A stretch of DNA of 64,000 bases, from NCBI GenBank assembly GCA_030512335.1, contig JAULSU010000004.1:5084001-5148000 (forward strand). Direction: 5' to 3'. The translations under genes were made by a program, and so were the position numbers. Positions within the stretch are counted from its first letter, which is position 1. Every line of letters begins with the position of its first letter. The DNA is from Immersiella caudata. Lineage: Eukaryota; Ascomycota; Sordariomycetes; Sordariales; Lasiosphaeriaceae. Shown here piece after piece: positions 23,301 to 34,015 of the stretch. The notes under the pieces were generated by a model that worked only from the letters and a program-made list of their open reading frames with translations, did not search any database and was not told the origin of the DNA.

Positions 23301-25152
23301 CAGAGGTGACCGTGAGCAGAACCAGTCGTATCCGGCTCGAGTAGATAGTCCAAGCAAACTCATGAAGTCGTTTTGCTTCGGTGTTCGGATGGTGGTTGGT
23401 CTTGAACACGCGTATCCGGTCCAGGAACGAGCCACTTTGACTCGAGTTGCTCGTAATGGGCGGGTATCCTGACTCTTTGCTTCCTGATCGTGCTTTGGGC
23501 GCTTTTTCACCCAGTGCCCCGTACATAGAGGCTCCATATGTAGCGGCATCCGTGAACGAAATGTAACCTTCCAGGTTCGTCTCATAAATGCTCAATCCGC
23601 TGTCCCTGTCGGTTCTCAAACCCCTCTCCAACCCGGCAAGCCCTCCCAATGCATAAAAGGCACTGAAGCTTTTGGGATTGAACATCTTGGACAGCTGTCC
23701 AGGAGAAAAGGCAAAAGGATTGTCAGGTACTAAGAACAAGGCTTCAGTGCCTGGATCCGGTGTCAGAGCATCCTGTATGTCCAAATCCAACACTTCCGGC
23801 TCATGATGTCCCTCTTTCACACATTCGTCGGACCAATCTCCTTTCTCGCTCTCCAAATGCAATGAGTCTGCTGTCGGGACTGCAAGGAATCCTGAACGCG
23901 CAAGTTCCCCGGGGGTATTTGGAACGCCATTCGCTGCGTTGCGTTTAGACACCGTTGCGTCATCAAGAGTTGGTGGATTCTCGCTGGCCGGTGGTGATAT
24001 ATGTATAGATGGTGCGGCGGGTGTGGTTGGTGTCGCTTCTGAGCCATTCGAATGCCCCGTCGTGGCCACATCAACTTCAGACTGATCATGAGATGATGTT
24101 GCGTCCTCGCAGCAGCCCCTACCCGCAGAATCGGACTGCGCGGATGCTTGTAAGACTGCCCCTTCGAATTCCACCGATCCGGCACTCGACGGTCTGCTAG
24201 GGTCCACGTTTTCTGGTCCATGGGCGCTATCAGAATCTGAATCTCTAGAACTAACAAGAGCAGAGTCAATGGAGCTGAGTCTGTCCGAGCCTTCGAAATT
24301 CCAAGGTTCCAAGGTGTCTGGGTCGACTGTGATGACCTGAAATCCGTCAAAGGTACTCTCGCTCAGTGAACACAGTTTTCTGACCGCCATAACATCGGAC
24401 TCCTGAATCGAGCAGGCGCCAAAGCGCTCAATTTCGGGGTAGAAGTTCATGATTGAGAGCTCGTTCGCCGGTGCCAACTCCACAGACGGGATCTCCCACT
24501 CGCGAGTTGCTGCGTCGTCATGGCGGAGACCCAACACGTGGCCGAGCTCATGACGAAAGAGGTTGGTGAGATGTGGCCAGTACTCCCGATGAAGAGACGT
24601 GTTGAAGATGTAGAGGGTTCTGTTCTTGGAGTCGGGTGCAAATGCATCCGCCAGGTACTCGCTTGGAGCTCGGTAGTACTTGAGGGCGAAGACGGCGCGT
24701 TCACTCTGACGGACCGGTTGAAACCGAACTCCAACCTCTTTAGCGTTCCAGTCTTCTGCCGCCTTGACTAATGCATGTCTCGCAAATCGAGCCCATTTTC
24801 GTGAGGGGAAACTCGCTTCGACGACGGTAAACCTGACCGTGCATCCGGGCTTCCATCGCGAAAATCGCTTCTGCTCGCCCCCAACGCAGGCCGCATGAAT
24901 GAGGTCGGAATTGGCCGGCTGGGTGGCGCAACGGAACTTCCTAGGTTCGGAATTGGCCATTCGTGACTTTCGTGGTCGTTCCAACTGCGCGCAATCTGCC
25001 TGGTTGCCCGTATCGATTGAATCAGGGGCATGACCGCCAAGGGGAAGCAGGACCGTGTCGGTATCGTCCTTCATGGTGCTCATACCACCGGGAATCCCAT
25101 CAGAACCAGGTTCTCCGCTGTCAGAGCTGTCCGCTGGAGCGGTGGCAGGCAT
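20388..25152 (-). CDS. Zinc metalloprotease / P-type Ca2+-ATPase-like fusion, ATPase motifs lost
   Basis: Three exons on the minus strand (25152-23187, 23127-21218, 21155-20388) give 1547 residues. The start is the ATG at 25152. Residues about 70-265 form a metzincin-type domain with HELGHVLGLRHDD (zinc ligands His201, His205, His211; Glu202) and a Met-turn ELSIMNFY (Met235). A Ser/Thr/Pro-rich linker follows, then from about residue 515 a plasma-membrane/vacuolar Ca2+-ATPase body: SPGQLSKMFNPKSFSAFYALGG, TM1-2, actuator CTGESDLIPK (Glu726 kept), nucleotide-binding region YVKGP, LARASPEDK, and TM5-10. The catalytic DKTGTLT is EKTGLLT (Glu912 in place of Asp), the TM4 PEGL is AVASL, TGDN is TDDN (about 1156), and TGDGxND is TGGGIND (Gly1232). 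TM6 has GLLTDAT where PMCA-type pumps have NLIMDT. It should not pump ions. No signal peptide, so the protease domain should face the cytosol (inference). The 21156-21217 intron is GC-AG. Frames and splice sites are clean, so the gene appears maintained. Confidence 0.85.
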
Positions 25153-25713
25153 TGAGGCCAACGCTTTGGCGAGCAGGCAAGGCCCGCCGCCTGAATTTTG
25201 ACCCCAGAGATCTCAATTGTGGGCGAAAAGAAGCTCTCCGTGGTGACAAAAAACGAGAATAAAGGAAAGAATGGGTCTATGTGGCCAGCGGGTGGGGACC
25301 AGGGAGAAAATGGCTCTTGAAGTTGGTAGTCCGACAGAAGCCTGAGAGCCAGGGCACAGCGTCGGAGGGGTTGATAGCGGATTGACCGGAGTACCCCGCC
25401 GGCGAAAGATTGATCCGACCCTCCATTTTCTCTGACCTCTGCTCCCGGGCTTTCCGTTGAATGGATGCCTCCGAGAGCCTTGCTGCCCCATTTCGGGGCA
25501 GGAACGAAACAGCTGAAAAGGTGTGCACAGACCACACCCCGTTCCTCACGTTGAATGCTGGCTTACTAACGTTAACTAACAACCATTCACATGCTTTCCT
25601 AGAGGCAAAGATAGGACCTCGTAGTCTAGCAACATCTTGTCTCCCTAGCAATTAGAATTGTTGACTATTTACATCTTCCCCATCATGGCCACACTCCCCT
25701 CGAAGGTTGAGCG
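25153..25713. other. Intergenic between two same-strand genes
   Basis: 560 bp holding the promoter of the protease/ATPase gene and the 3' flank of the zinc-finger gene. The open frames here have no recognisable motif. Confidence 0.4.
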
Positions 25714-28700
25714 CTAGTTTTCTAGATACCCTCCAAATGATGGGGGTCCTGTGTTATAATCCTCATCGAAATCCCACAACGTCGACACCTCGCCAACTGC
25801 GTGGGGTATTGCCGTGACATCTGCAACCTGGTTGGAAAAGCCGAAATCGAACGTCGACACAGATGGTGATTCTGAGAGTGGTGGAAAAGTCCACTGAGAA
25901 GTTGCTGGAGGAGACGGTGCGGGTCGCACAGGTGGCGGGAACATCCAATTCTCGTGGGGGCATATGGGAGCGCCCAATACTTGAGCGTTTGCTTGCGATT
26001 GTCGAGGGCCTTCCACGCGCGGGCCCCAGTCCTCACTCCCGTTGACCTCAGGGGTGACGGGGACGAATATGGGATGGAAGTCTTCCATGACCTCTCTCAC
26101 TGTGTTCCGAATGACATCTGTTAAATCTCCTGAGATCACAAAACCGGGCACCTGGACTCGGAGGTGATTGTTTAAGTCGGAGATTACACGGGAGGGTAAA
26201 CTCTCATGGAGGAAGGCGCGAAACTCGGTAAGTTCGACTGATGTGGAAGATAGGGCCTGAAGACATGCTTCGTGGTCTGAATATCAAGTTTATTAGAACG
26301 GTGGGTCGGCTATCAAGGGCTTGGGGGTGGTCTTACATGGCGAAGGAAACTCCTCGGCGGGAATACCAGGGAAGAGAATTCGAAAAATATTAAACCATTT
26401 CTCCTCTTCCGATGTCTCCCTCTTTCGCTTTCTCAGCTCCATTTCTTGAGATTTTGTGATATAAGTGGTCTCCTCTTCGGACTGTGCTTCGCTGGTTTCG
26501 CATATTACGACGGCTCGCTGATGTTCCGTGAGCATATTCTCGTTTTCGAAAGCGTGCAGGCATCTGGGGCAACGAAACGGGGGTCTCTGGTGTCGTCGAT
26601 AGATGTGTTCCCTGGTCATATGTTAGTGTCGATGCATTGAATCTATCGGGTGGCTGCAGGAGCTTGACTTACTTCACTCTGTGAACCGAGTCCCAGCCAG
26701 GCGCGCGACACGATTTCGACAGCTTGTCGCTCTCTGGATACTTCTTGTAATAAGGGCAAGCAAATTTTCTGAGCTGATCTTTCAGCTGCACCTTGGGCGT
26801 GATGTCTTCGCGCTTCCGCTTTTCCCAATCATCCCCGTCCCGTCGCCGAAAGCTATCGTTGTCATCTCCCTCAAACGCGCGCTTTCTTAGTGTGGGCAGC
26901 GCACGAAGAAAGTCAGTCCTGCTTGTGCTTCCAGCCGACGTCTCGGGCTGGCCCGAACCAGGAGCGCTCGGTTGCGTTGGACGCTCTTGTGTTCCGTGGC
27001 CTTGGAGGAAGATGGTTTGCAGCCTCTGTTGGATGCGGCGGACCACTTCTTCTTTCAGCGTCACGAGCAGAGAGAGAAACGCAGGATTTAATCGCGTCGG
27101 CAAGGCTTCGAACGCCTCGATCAACGATAAATCGGTGTGGTCAGTAACGTCTGACATAGTCTCCTCGATGTCGCTGTTTTCTTGGGATGATCGACTGTGT
27201 TCTAGGTCTCCAGCGGACGTAGCGCTGGACTCTAGCGGCGACGTCCCTCTCGAGAAAATTGACGGACCTTCGGAGGATTGCCGATCATTGGATCTTTCAC
27301 TGAAAAGCTCATGGGTCTCCGGCCGACGGTCGACTGACGGGCGGGGCGAAGCAATCATTGCCGAACCGGCGTCCGAGGCGTGCTCGTTGATGACGCTCAA
27401 TATACCATCCCCTACCTCGGTCGAGACTTGAGGTTCTTCAACGATATCAATCCTGACAGCCGCCCCTGAACTGGAACCTGTGTGTTTTCCGCGCCGCTCT
27501 TGGGCAAGCGTTCCAGCCTCCAATACGCTGTTAGGGGGAGCAGGCAAAGGGGCATTGTCCGCGTAATTCTGGCCAGATGAGCTTTGACGAGGAATTGCCG
27601 GAATTGGTGGTTGTTCATCAAGGCCTGGATCTGCATCTCTCGGCGCTGATGACACGGCTTTGTATCGCAACCCGTGGGAACTAGGTGCGTGTGCCGATGA
27701 GCGAACTGAAGGAATGGATCCTGAACGGCAAGAACTTGATCGAGAGTCCGGTCGAATACGCTTGAATTGTCCGTGAAGCGTCTCAGAGCTTGCAGCCATC
27801 GTCAAAGTCGTGGCAATCGTGGAGGCAGAGAACCTCTTGCTGCTCGTTACATCTGAGACTGTCCCGGAGACAGTGGTGCCAACCGTCGCCTCTGAGTCTC
27901 TTCTTGACAGTGGGAATTGGTCCGCAATCGACGTCGTCGAGTGAATTTTGAACGCATAGATGCCGCGGTGCTGTGACTCGAATGTCCCTCGGCGTGACAC
28001 AGGGGCAAATTGGTCTTGTTGCGACTCCCGAATGACTGCTTTCTGTCAGTTTGTGCACATTCAAAACTGCGGTTCAGCTAGCATACCTCTGCTCTTAGGG
28101 TCTTGTGAGTTTCTGCTGTGCTGAGGCTTTCGGGTGCTGGACTTTTCCGGTGAAGAAGAACGCGCATCGTCACTGGGAGTGGCTGCCCGTTCATTTGTGC
28201 TAGCGGCATCCGCATCCTCTCCACCGCTGCCAAGGATCGATCCCTTGACTGGAAGACCACCGTTTGGATGTTGAGTCGACGACTCGCCCGCGGGCCTTTG
28301 TTGATTCATCCAGTTGATAATCTCTTGTTGGCTTTTAGTTGACGGCTTGCGAGAGACTTTTCCGGCGGCTTCAGTTGAGTAGGCCTCCGCCAGAGACTCA
28401 TCGTCCACATCGGAATCCTTCGACTTCTCCAGGCGGAACTTCGGCTCCAAGTATGTGTCAAAATCCGTCCTCGATAGGTCGTAGAGTTCTGCTCCTGAGT
28501 TCGCGGCAGCAGCCCCAGGAGGGCTAGCATTCTGCGCTCCTTTCACCTCGGCCGGCCTTCTTCCCAACAATGATACGCCGTCCATTGACAAAGTCAATTT
28601 GCCGCTCTGCTCTGTATCCTCCACGCCAGATTGACCCGTCTTGCGCGCAAGAATCGACCTCAATCCAGCCGTAATCCGTTTCGACATGCTAGGTAGGCTC

Positions 28701-28759
28701 TGAGCACGATGTTCACTCAGAGCCCGCCAAAGCCCCGTGAGTCGACGCGGTTTCTCCAT
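25714..28759 (-). CDS. Zinc-finger protein with long low-complexity N-terminus
   Basis: Four exons on the minus strand (28759-28087, 28035-26673, 26611-26337, 26276-25714) with introns of 51-61 bp give 957 residues, all junctions in frame. Residues 1-640 are Ser/Pro/Glu-rich and probably disordered. The zinc-finger module is at about 640-705: FACPYYKKYPES...CRAPGWDSVHRVK | EHIYRRHQRPPFRCPRCLHAF...HQRAVVIC, i.e. a Cys/His cluster followed by a CxxC...H..C finger. A basic coiled stretch (MELRKRKRETSEEEKWFNIFRILFPG) follows. The last 190 residues contain PSRVISDLNNHL, VREVMEDFHPIF and FPPLSESPSVSTFDFGF (about 901-917), also present in the damaged gene at 12 kb. This suggests a DNA- or RNA-binding regulator in the nucleus; the target is unknown. 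It lies upstream of and in tandem with the protease/ATPase fusion. Confidence 0.75.
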
Positions 28760-30666
28760 TATACCCCGGACATTAGCAAGCCCAACGGCTCGCCGCAGAT
28801 TCGAGTCCAGAGTTTGCGAAACCCATCCAAAGAACAAAGAAGCGGGTCGATGCGCAGTACAAGTGTAAAACCCTCCCAGTGCCTTCCCACGGAGGACTCC
28901 AATTCTCGGTCGGGGGCCGAAGCTGTCGTCACCCCCACACCTTGGCAGGACAAGGCACCCAATCAGGGGTCCTGAATGCTGCGCTTTTGCGCGCTGCGCG
29001 TTACGCACAGCGGAACGCCCCGCGGAACGCCCCGCGGACCGCAGGCCCCCATCGTGAGGTAATGCGCGGCGTGATTGCGAATGTTGAAGATGCGCTTGAA
29101 GAGAGTCGAGGAGGAATTCTCAACGCGAAAAGTCGCCTAGAAGCGCTGCAAATGGTTGTCAGAAAAGGGACATAAGAAGGCATGTCTTGCCTGCAGAGCT
29201 CATACAATATGTAGAAATCTAGCTGTGAAAAATGATGCCTAGAATATCCAAGCAAAAAGCGCCGACGAGGCATTCCGCGCAAAAGATCGAGACCGGGAGG
29301 TGTGGGCGCTGCAGCATCTCGGCCGCCTCAGGGGATTCCTTGGCGCCGCATTGCGGTTGTCCAGAGGCAGTGTGAGTGGCTTCCAGCGCACCGGGTCTTT
29401 GTCTTTGGATGTTTGCTGATCGATCATGAAGGAATGGGTCAACGCGGGGCCTCAGAAGAACGCCATATTCCATCTTGCGATACCTGCAAGAGCCCATGTC
29501 GATTTCTGCGCGAATATCATTGTTGGGAGCTGCTGGCGTGCGAACAGCGGAACGGGAGTCGCTGGCTTTGGCTCAGATCTTGGAGTTGGAGAAGGCGCTG
29601 GCACGAGATTCGGCGAGGGTTCTGTCCGCCGAGATTGCATGGGGCTGAGAGTCGCCCTTGGGCAGGCACGGTGGGCGCTGACCCCTTATCGTGCCAGGGA
29701 CAGGGAAGCTGGCGCTATGGGTGACGACTATATCCGGTGCACAATTGTAATTTCTTGTATTTATTTATGTTTATGGTCTAAGGTTGGACAGTCTTTGGAT
29801 ACCCTCAATTTGATGAGGTTGGATTCACGGAGTAAAGCAGTCCGAACTTCTGCAGCTCCCTCAAACGAAAGCCCGCACAGTGCGAAAGGCGGGGCCAGAT
29901 GGCGTGCACCAAACAAATCTCAGGGGCTCGGAACCTTGGCCAGAACACCCAAGTTGCTTCCCCGTGGTTTCGACTCTCCTGTAACGAACTCCTTCACCGC
30001 AGGAGCGCGGCCCAGAACCAAATACAGTGTCTGAGGTACCCAGAGCCTCAACACGAGTGTAGATAAGCTTCGCCGCAAAAGCCAAACTCTCTGCAATAAG
30101 ATCGCACACGCACAAAGCGCTCAGAAAGCTATCCCAGGACCTGATCCCGCGTTGCAAAAATGGTACTGGCAATTCGCTCATCTAGAACTGAGTTCGTAAT
30201 TATGTACGCTCATCGCCCAGTCGTTCAGACCCATACGGAATGCGAGGCATCACCCCATCAAACCAAGCCATCAGTAACGCCAGCCCAAATGCATCCCACT
30301 GCCAACCTACAACCAAGCCCACGCAGGCATGCGAGGTTGAGGTATGGATGGATCGTAAAAGTAGAAGTACGGTATAGATAAAATGACGTAGCAGCGTTCC
30401 AGTCATGAGGATCAAGCCTCCTGAGTAACATTGTGAAGGCCCCCGGTGAAGCAGATTGGCGTAGCGCCGCTCAGGCTCCCCTCAAGTAGTCCGACTAAAT
30501 TAACCATCGCCGTTTGCGGGAATTGAACGTATCGTGAGCACATAAGAGGCGAAGCGATGCCGTCCCTAGGGGCGGCATCAGCGAGCAAAGCTATTCAGCA
30601 AGTGTAAGCTAAGTCGAAAGCAAGTAAACCCGAAGCGGAGTCGTTTCATTTCTCGCCCATGCGTTC
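28760..30666. other. Intergenic, about 1.9 kb
   Basis: The part next to 28760 is the promoter/leader of the zinc-finger gene and is GC-rich, with a doubled 12-mer at 29010. Open frames at 29.3-30.0 kb are Trp/Arg/Gly-rich without motifs and are probably not coding. No RNA gene was recognised. Confidence 0.4.
29010..29033 (+). repeat. Doubled 12-mer CGGAACGCCCCG
   Basis: Two perfect head-to-tail copies of CGGAACGCCCCG followed by a partial third (CGGACC), in the upstream region of the leftward zinc-finger gene. It could be a repeated regulator-binding site. Confidence 0.6.
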
Positions 30667-32519
30667 TCAAGCACCGACAGCCCTGGCGCCGTCCCGGCGC
30701 GCCCTCGATACTGGGATCTGAATCTCCCCATCAGAGTCTGAGTCGTCCGGAGCAGCAGCACGGTCGAGCATTCGATCGATGTCTTCATCAGCCAGCGCGC
30801 GCCGAGGCCTGGATGGTACCATAATCCCGCTTGAGGCGGGAATTTGTTTGAGACGGGTCACTGGGACGTACATCTCTCCAGCCCCATACGCGCCGCTGCC
30901 GTTGACCTTTCTCCGGGGCGTGCCTCGCGCATAAGGTGAACCAAAAGACTCATCCACATCCATTTCGGTGCGCGACTTTTCGAATCCCACTCGTTTTTGG
31001 GTTTGAGATTGTGACCTGCCATGATGTATCGGCCTCCCACTAGGTAGACTTTTCCGTGGCTGCGAGGTCGGCAAGGCGGTTCGTTGGGGTGCGGTGTGTG
31101 CAGAAGGGAGAGGCTGGGATGAGGAGGGAAACGCGTACTTCAGGTTGGCCGAGTTGCCGGGACTGCTCATAAAGAGAAGCGACTCGATAGCGTCCTGCTC
31201 CCGCACGTTCTGATGTGGCGAGAAGATGATAGGGTCGATCAATGGCGTCCTTTGGTGCGTAGTGCCCAGGTAGGGACTGGGATGACCAGGTGTGTGTGGC
31301 CCCACGTTGGGAGATGCGTGCGAGCCGGAGAGGAACGTTGGGGTGAGCTTTGGGTTCGAGTTTCGGCGGGGGTTGCCCAGGTGTCGTGACGGTTGAATGG
31401 ACACTGGAGGAGCTAGAGAGTGTGTCGCCTTCACGGGCGAGGCAGGGCTGCCCATGGTATCTGACTTTCTATTTTCCCGCCACAGGTGATCGCCATGGCG
31501 GGCGGGAAACTGCTGTGATAGTCCTGTCGCGGGGGTTGTGTTGTTACTGCCTCGGTGAGAGCCATTGGACAGTTGAGGGCTTGCGGAGGAGCCATTTCTG
31601 AGGTGAATGGTGGAGTTACTGGACGTGGGCGATGCGGCCTGCGAGGCCAATTTCTCTACTTGGTCAATCGGGAGACCCTGCCACCCGTTGTTTACCTTGC
31701 GCATCGCATAGGTAAGCCGCGTGGAAAGCTGGACAGAAAGCTGCGATGTGTTAGCAACGGCGAAACAGGACATGCAATGAAAGAAGGCAGCCGAAATGCG
31801 TCTCTACGTACCTCTCCAATGCGACTCCCATTCGTGGAGGCGACGCTCACAGTGCTCGTGTTCCTCGAGTGGCCGCCCATGCGGACCGGTGACGCGCTCG
31901 ACTGAGAACGCGTGTGCTTTACCATGCCGTCTGCCATTCTCTTCCTCGAGGAAGCCCCGTTGTCACCCGCGTCGGCGGCGGCGTTGGGTATCCTCTCTTG
32001 AGCTGCCGCAACCTGCGACAGCTGCAGGAGCTGCGAGCCTTGGCTCGAGTCCCGAGCGCTGCCGTCGACGGGGCTCATGGCGCCTTCGCTGGCGCTGCCA
32101 GGCGGGGTAAACACGAAATCGGTGTCGTTGGTGGAGCTCGTGTCCTGCGAATTGCTGCTGGAGAATGGTGGTTGGCGGTGCTGTCGCCGCGAGGGCGCGG
32201 TGTGGCCGTTGGCGGTGGGTACTTGCTCGTCAGAACGGGGTGCCTGGAAGATGATCGGGGCACTGCTTGCGGGGGCCTGGTCGCGTCGGGTCGAATTGGT
32301 CATGGAGTGAGCGACGCGGAGAGAAGTCGCGTCGGCAGTGAGGGAGGCGGGCGGACCAAAGACGACTGGGTCGGGCCCCGAGTCTGGATTACGCTGCATT
32401 TTGCCGTGGACCGTGCTGGCAAGCCGGTTGGGTGCCGAGAGCGGGACGGCCGTGTCGTCTTTGTCCCCGACACGTCGTGCGTCGAGTCGCGGCGGAATCG
32501 AGGGCGAGTCCAGGTCCAT
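30667..32519 (-). CDS. Whi5/Nrm1-like cell-cycle transcription repressor
   Basis: Two exons on the minus strand (32519-31812 and 31740-30667, 71-bp intron) give 593 residues. The start is the ATG at 32519 (MDLDSPSIPPRLD). Most of the protein is Ser/Thr/Pro-rich and disordered with many SP/TP sites (SPVDG, SPVRM, TPGHPSP), as expected for a CDK substrate. Immediately after the splice, LSTRLTYAMRKVNNGWQGLPIDQVEKLA (237-265) matches the GTB motif by which Whi5, Nrm1 and related proteins bind G1 transcription factors (SBF/MBF). The family restrains G1/S transcription until phosphorylated by CDK. The C-terminus has an acidic patch (DDSDSDGEIQIPVSR). Whether it is the Whi5 or the Nrm1 counterpart cannot be decided from sequence, so no symbol is given. 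Confidence 0.8.
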
Positions 32520-34015
32520 CACGGCAAGGCAGCATACAAGCAGCCGACAAGCGTGCAAAAAAGAGAGAAATGGCAGCAATGGGCCCGAGGGGCAGACGGC
32601 GGTGGCAGGGCCGTCGGGTGTTGGGGGAAGCTCAATCAGAGTTCGAGAAGGACAGGATTTTGCGAGATTTGGCGATTTGGCCGACAGGCGGCCTTGGTTG
32701 GTTACGCGGTTTCGCGACGCCGCGGCCCAGCTTTTCCCCTCCAGCAGACAGCGCAGAAAGCGCAGCACCAGCACACGCTCCAGCGGACGCTCGGAGCACC
32801 TGTTGAGCCACGCGGCCGCTACCCCACCCTTGACAGCCAAGGCAGCCCAGCCACGTCGTTTTGCGATTTCAGATCTCGCCCCGGCGGTGTGACCAATTGG
32901 GCAAAGACTGATTTACGATTTTGAATTGCTCTTCGCGTCTTTCTCGTGGCGTAGCTATCCTGTCCCAGAAGGACTTCAAACTGGCTAACGGCACGTGTGC
33001 ACGTACTCGTGCCAGCGGTGTCGCAGAAACACGGCTCATGCAAACCTGGAAATGATCAAGCTCTCGGGTGACAATGACTTGACAGCAATCCGGCGGGGTC
33101 ATAGCCGCGTTTGAGCGAACAGCCGATCGAAAATGGCGCCCCAATCTAAAAAAACGCCCCAGCCAAGAAATGGCGGGGCGCAGAGCAGAGGCGGACGCGA
33201 AGTCACGTGGAGGATTTGGCCTCCGATGGGAGGGCGCAACCTTCGAAGACGCAAAGCAAACTTCACGAAATTCGAGTGTCGAAAGCTTCTATTAGCTTGA
33301 AGCCAACCATGGACTTTTAGATGCAGTTTGTGTCACGATACTACCTTTGTGTGGATCCACCCACGCGACCTGCCATTCCTTTGTCAGCGCTGGGTTCTGA
33401 CTGATCTGATGCTGAACTCTGTGGTTTGCGAAACAGCAGACGCTCGACCTCAGATAGACTCAGTACGGCGCTTCAACAGACTGGCTGCCGGTTTGGTGAC
33501 GACTTGAAGTTAGCTTCATGTGCGACACCTTCCCAGACAGCCAAAAATTCCTGCCGTGGGAGAAGTGGGATAACTGTCGCTGTCGCGAAACGCGAGGAGT
33601 TCCAGGTTTGCTAAATGCGAGATTAAACTTGCTGTAATTATTGTATGGCCATGATATCTCACATCGAATGGGAATGGAAGCACCAATGCCACTAATCCTA
33701 GAAGCTTGGGCGCTGTGGCATTAGTTATTGGGGTATTTTGGCAGCTCTCCATATTTGGGGAAAGTGCGCATACCAAGGAGACACGTGAGGGCCTTCGATT
33801 GGGAGGTGTTTCCCTCTCCGTCCAACGCCAAATCTCTTGACTTTCCAACAACTTCGGCAAACATCGCTGTCGCCTCATTGCACCACCCCGTCCACGCCAC
33901 CCAACACCCTCGCCTAACTCATTGCACCCATTCCCTCGCTGCCTCACATAGATTCCATCCCCCTGTTACCTTTATTCGTTAATTCTAACCCTCACCGCTC
34001 CTAACAAGAATCGCC
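32520..34015. other. Divergent promoter region (Whi5-like / HET)
   Basis: 1.5 kb between divergent genes. The Whi5-like side carries two GGCGCC/GGCGGGGCGC-type words preceded by AAATG or GAAATG (about 33133-33180), reminiscent of E2F/MBF-like sites but not exact matches. No gene is recognised. Confidence 0.35.

Noticed and set aside
29302..30034. Overlapping plus-strand frames of 140 and 202 codons
   Set aside because: Trp/Arg/Gly-rich text without domain or splice context; it does not read like a fungal protein in any of the frames.
31914..32924. 336-codon plus-strand frame over the Whi5-like gene
   Set aside because: Gly/Arg/Val-rich antisense of a Ser/Pro-rich coding region; the minus-strand gene has the GTB motif and good splice sites.
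33128..33180. Possible E2F/MBF sites upstream of the Whi5-like gene
   Set aside because: The GGCGCC and GGCGGGGCGC words come close but do not match TTTSSCGC or ACGCGT, so no regulatory site is claimed.
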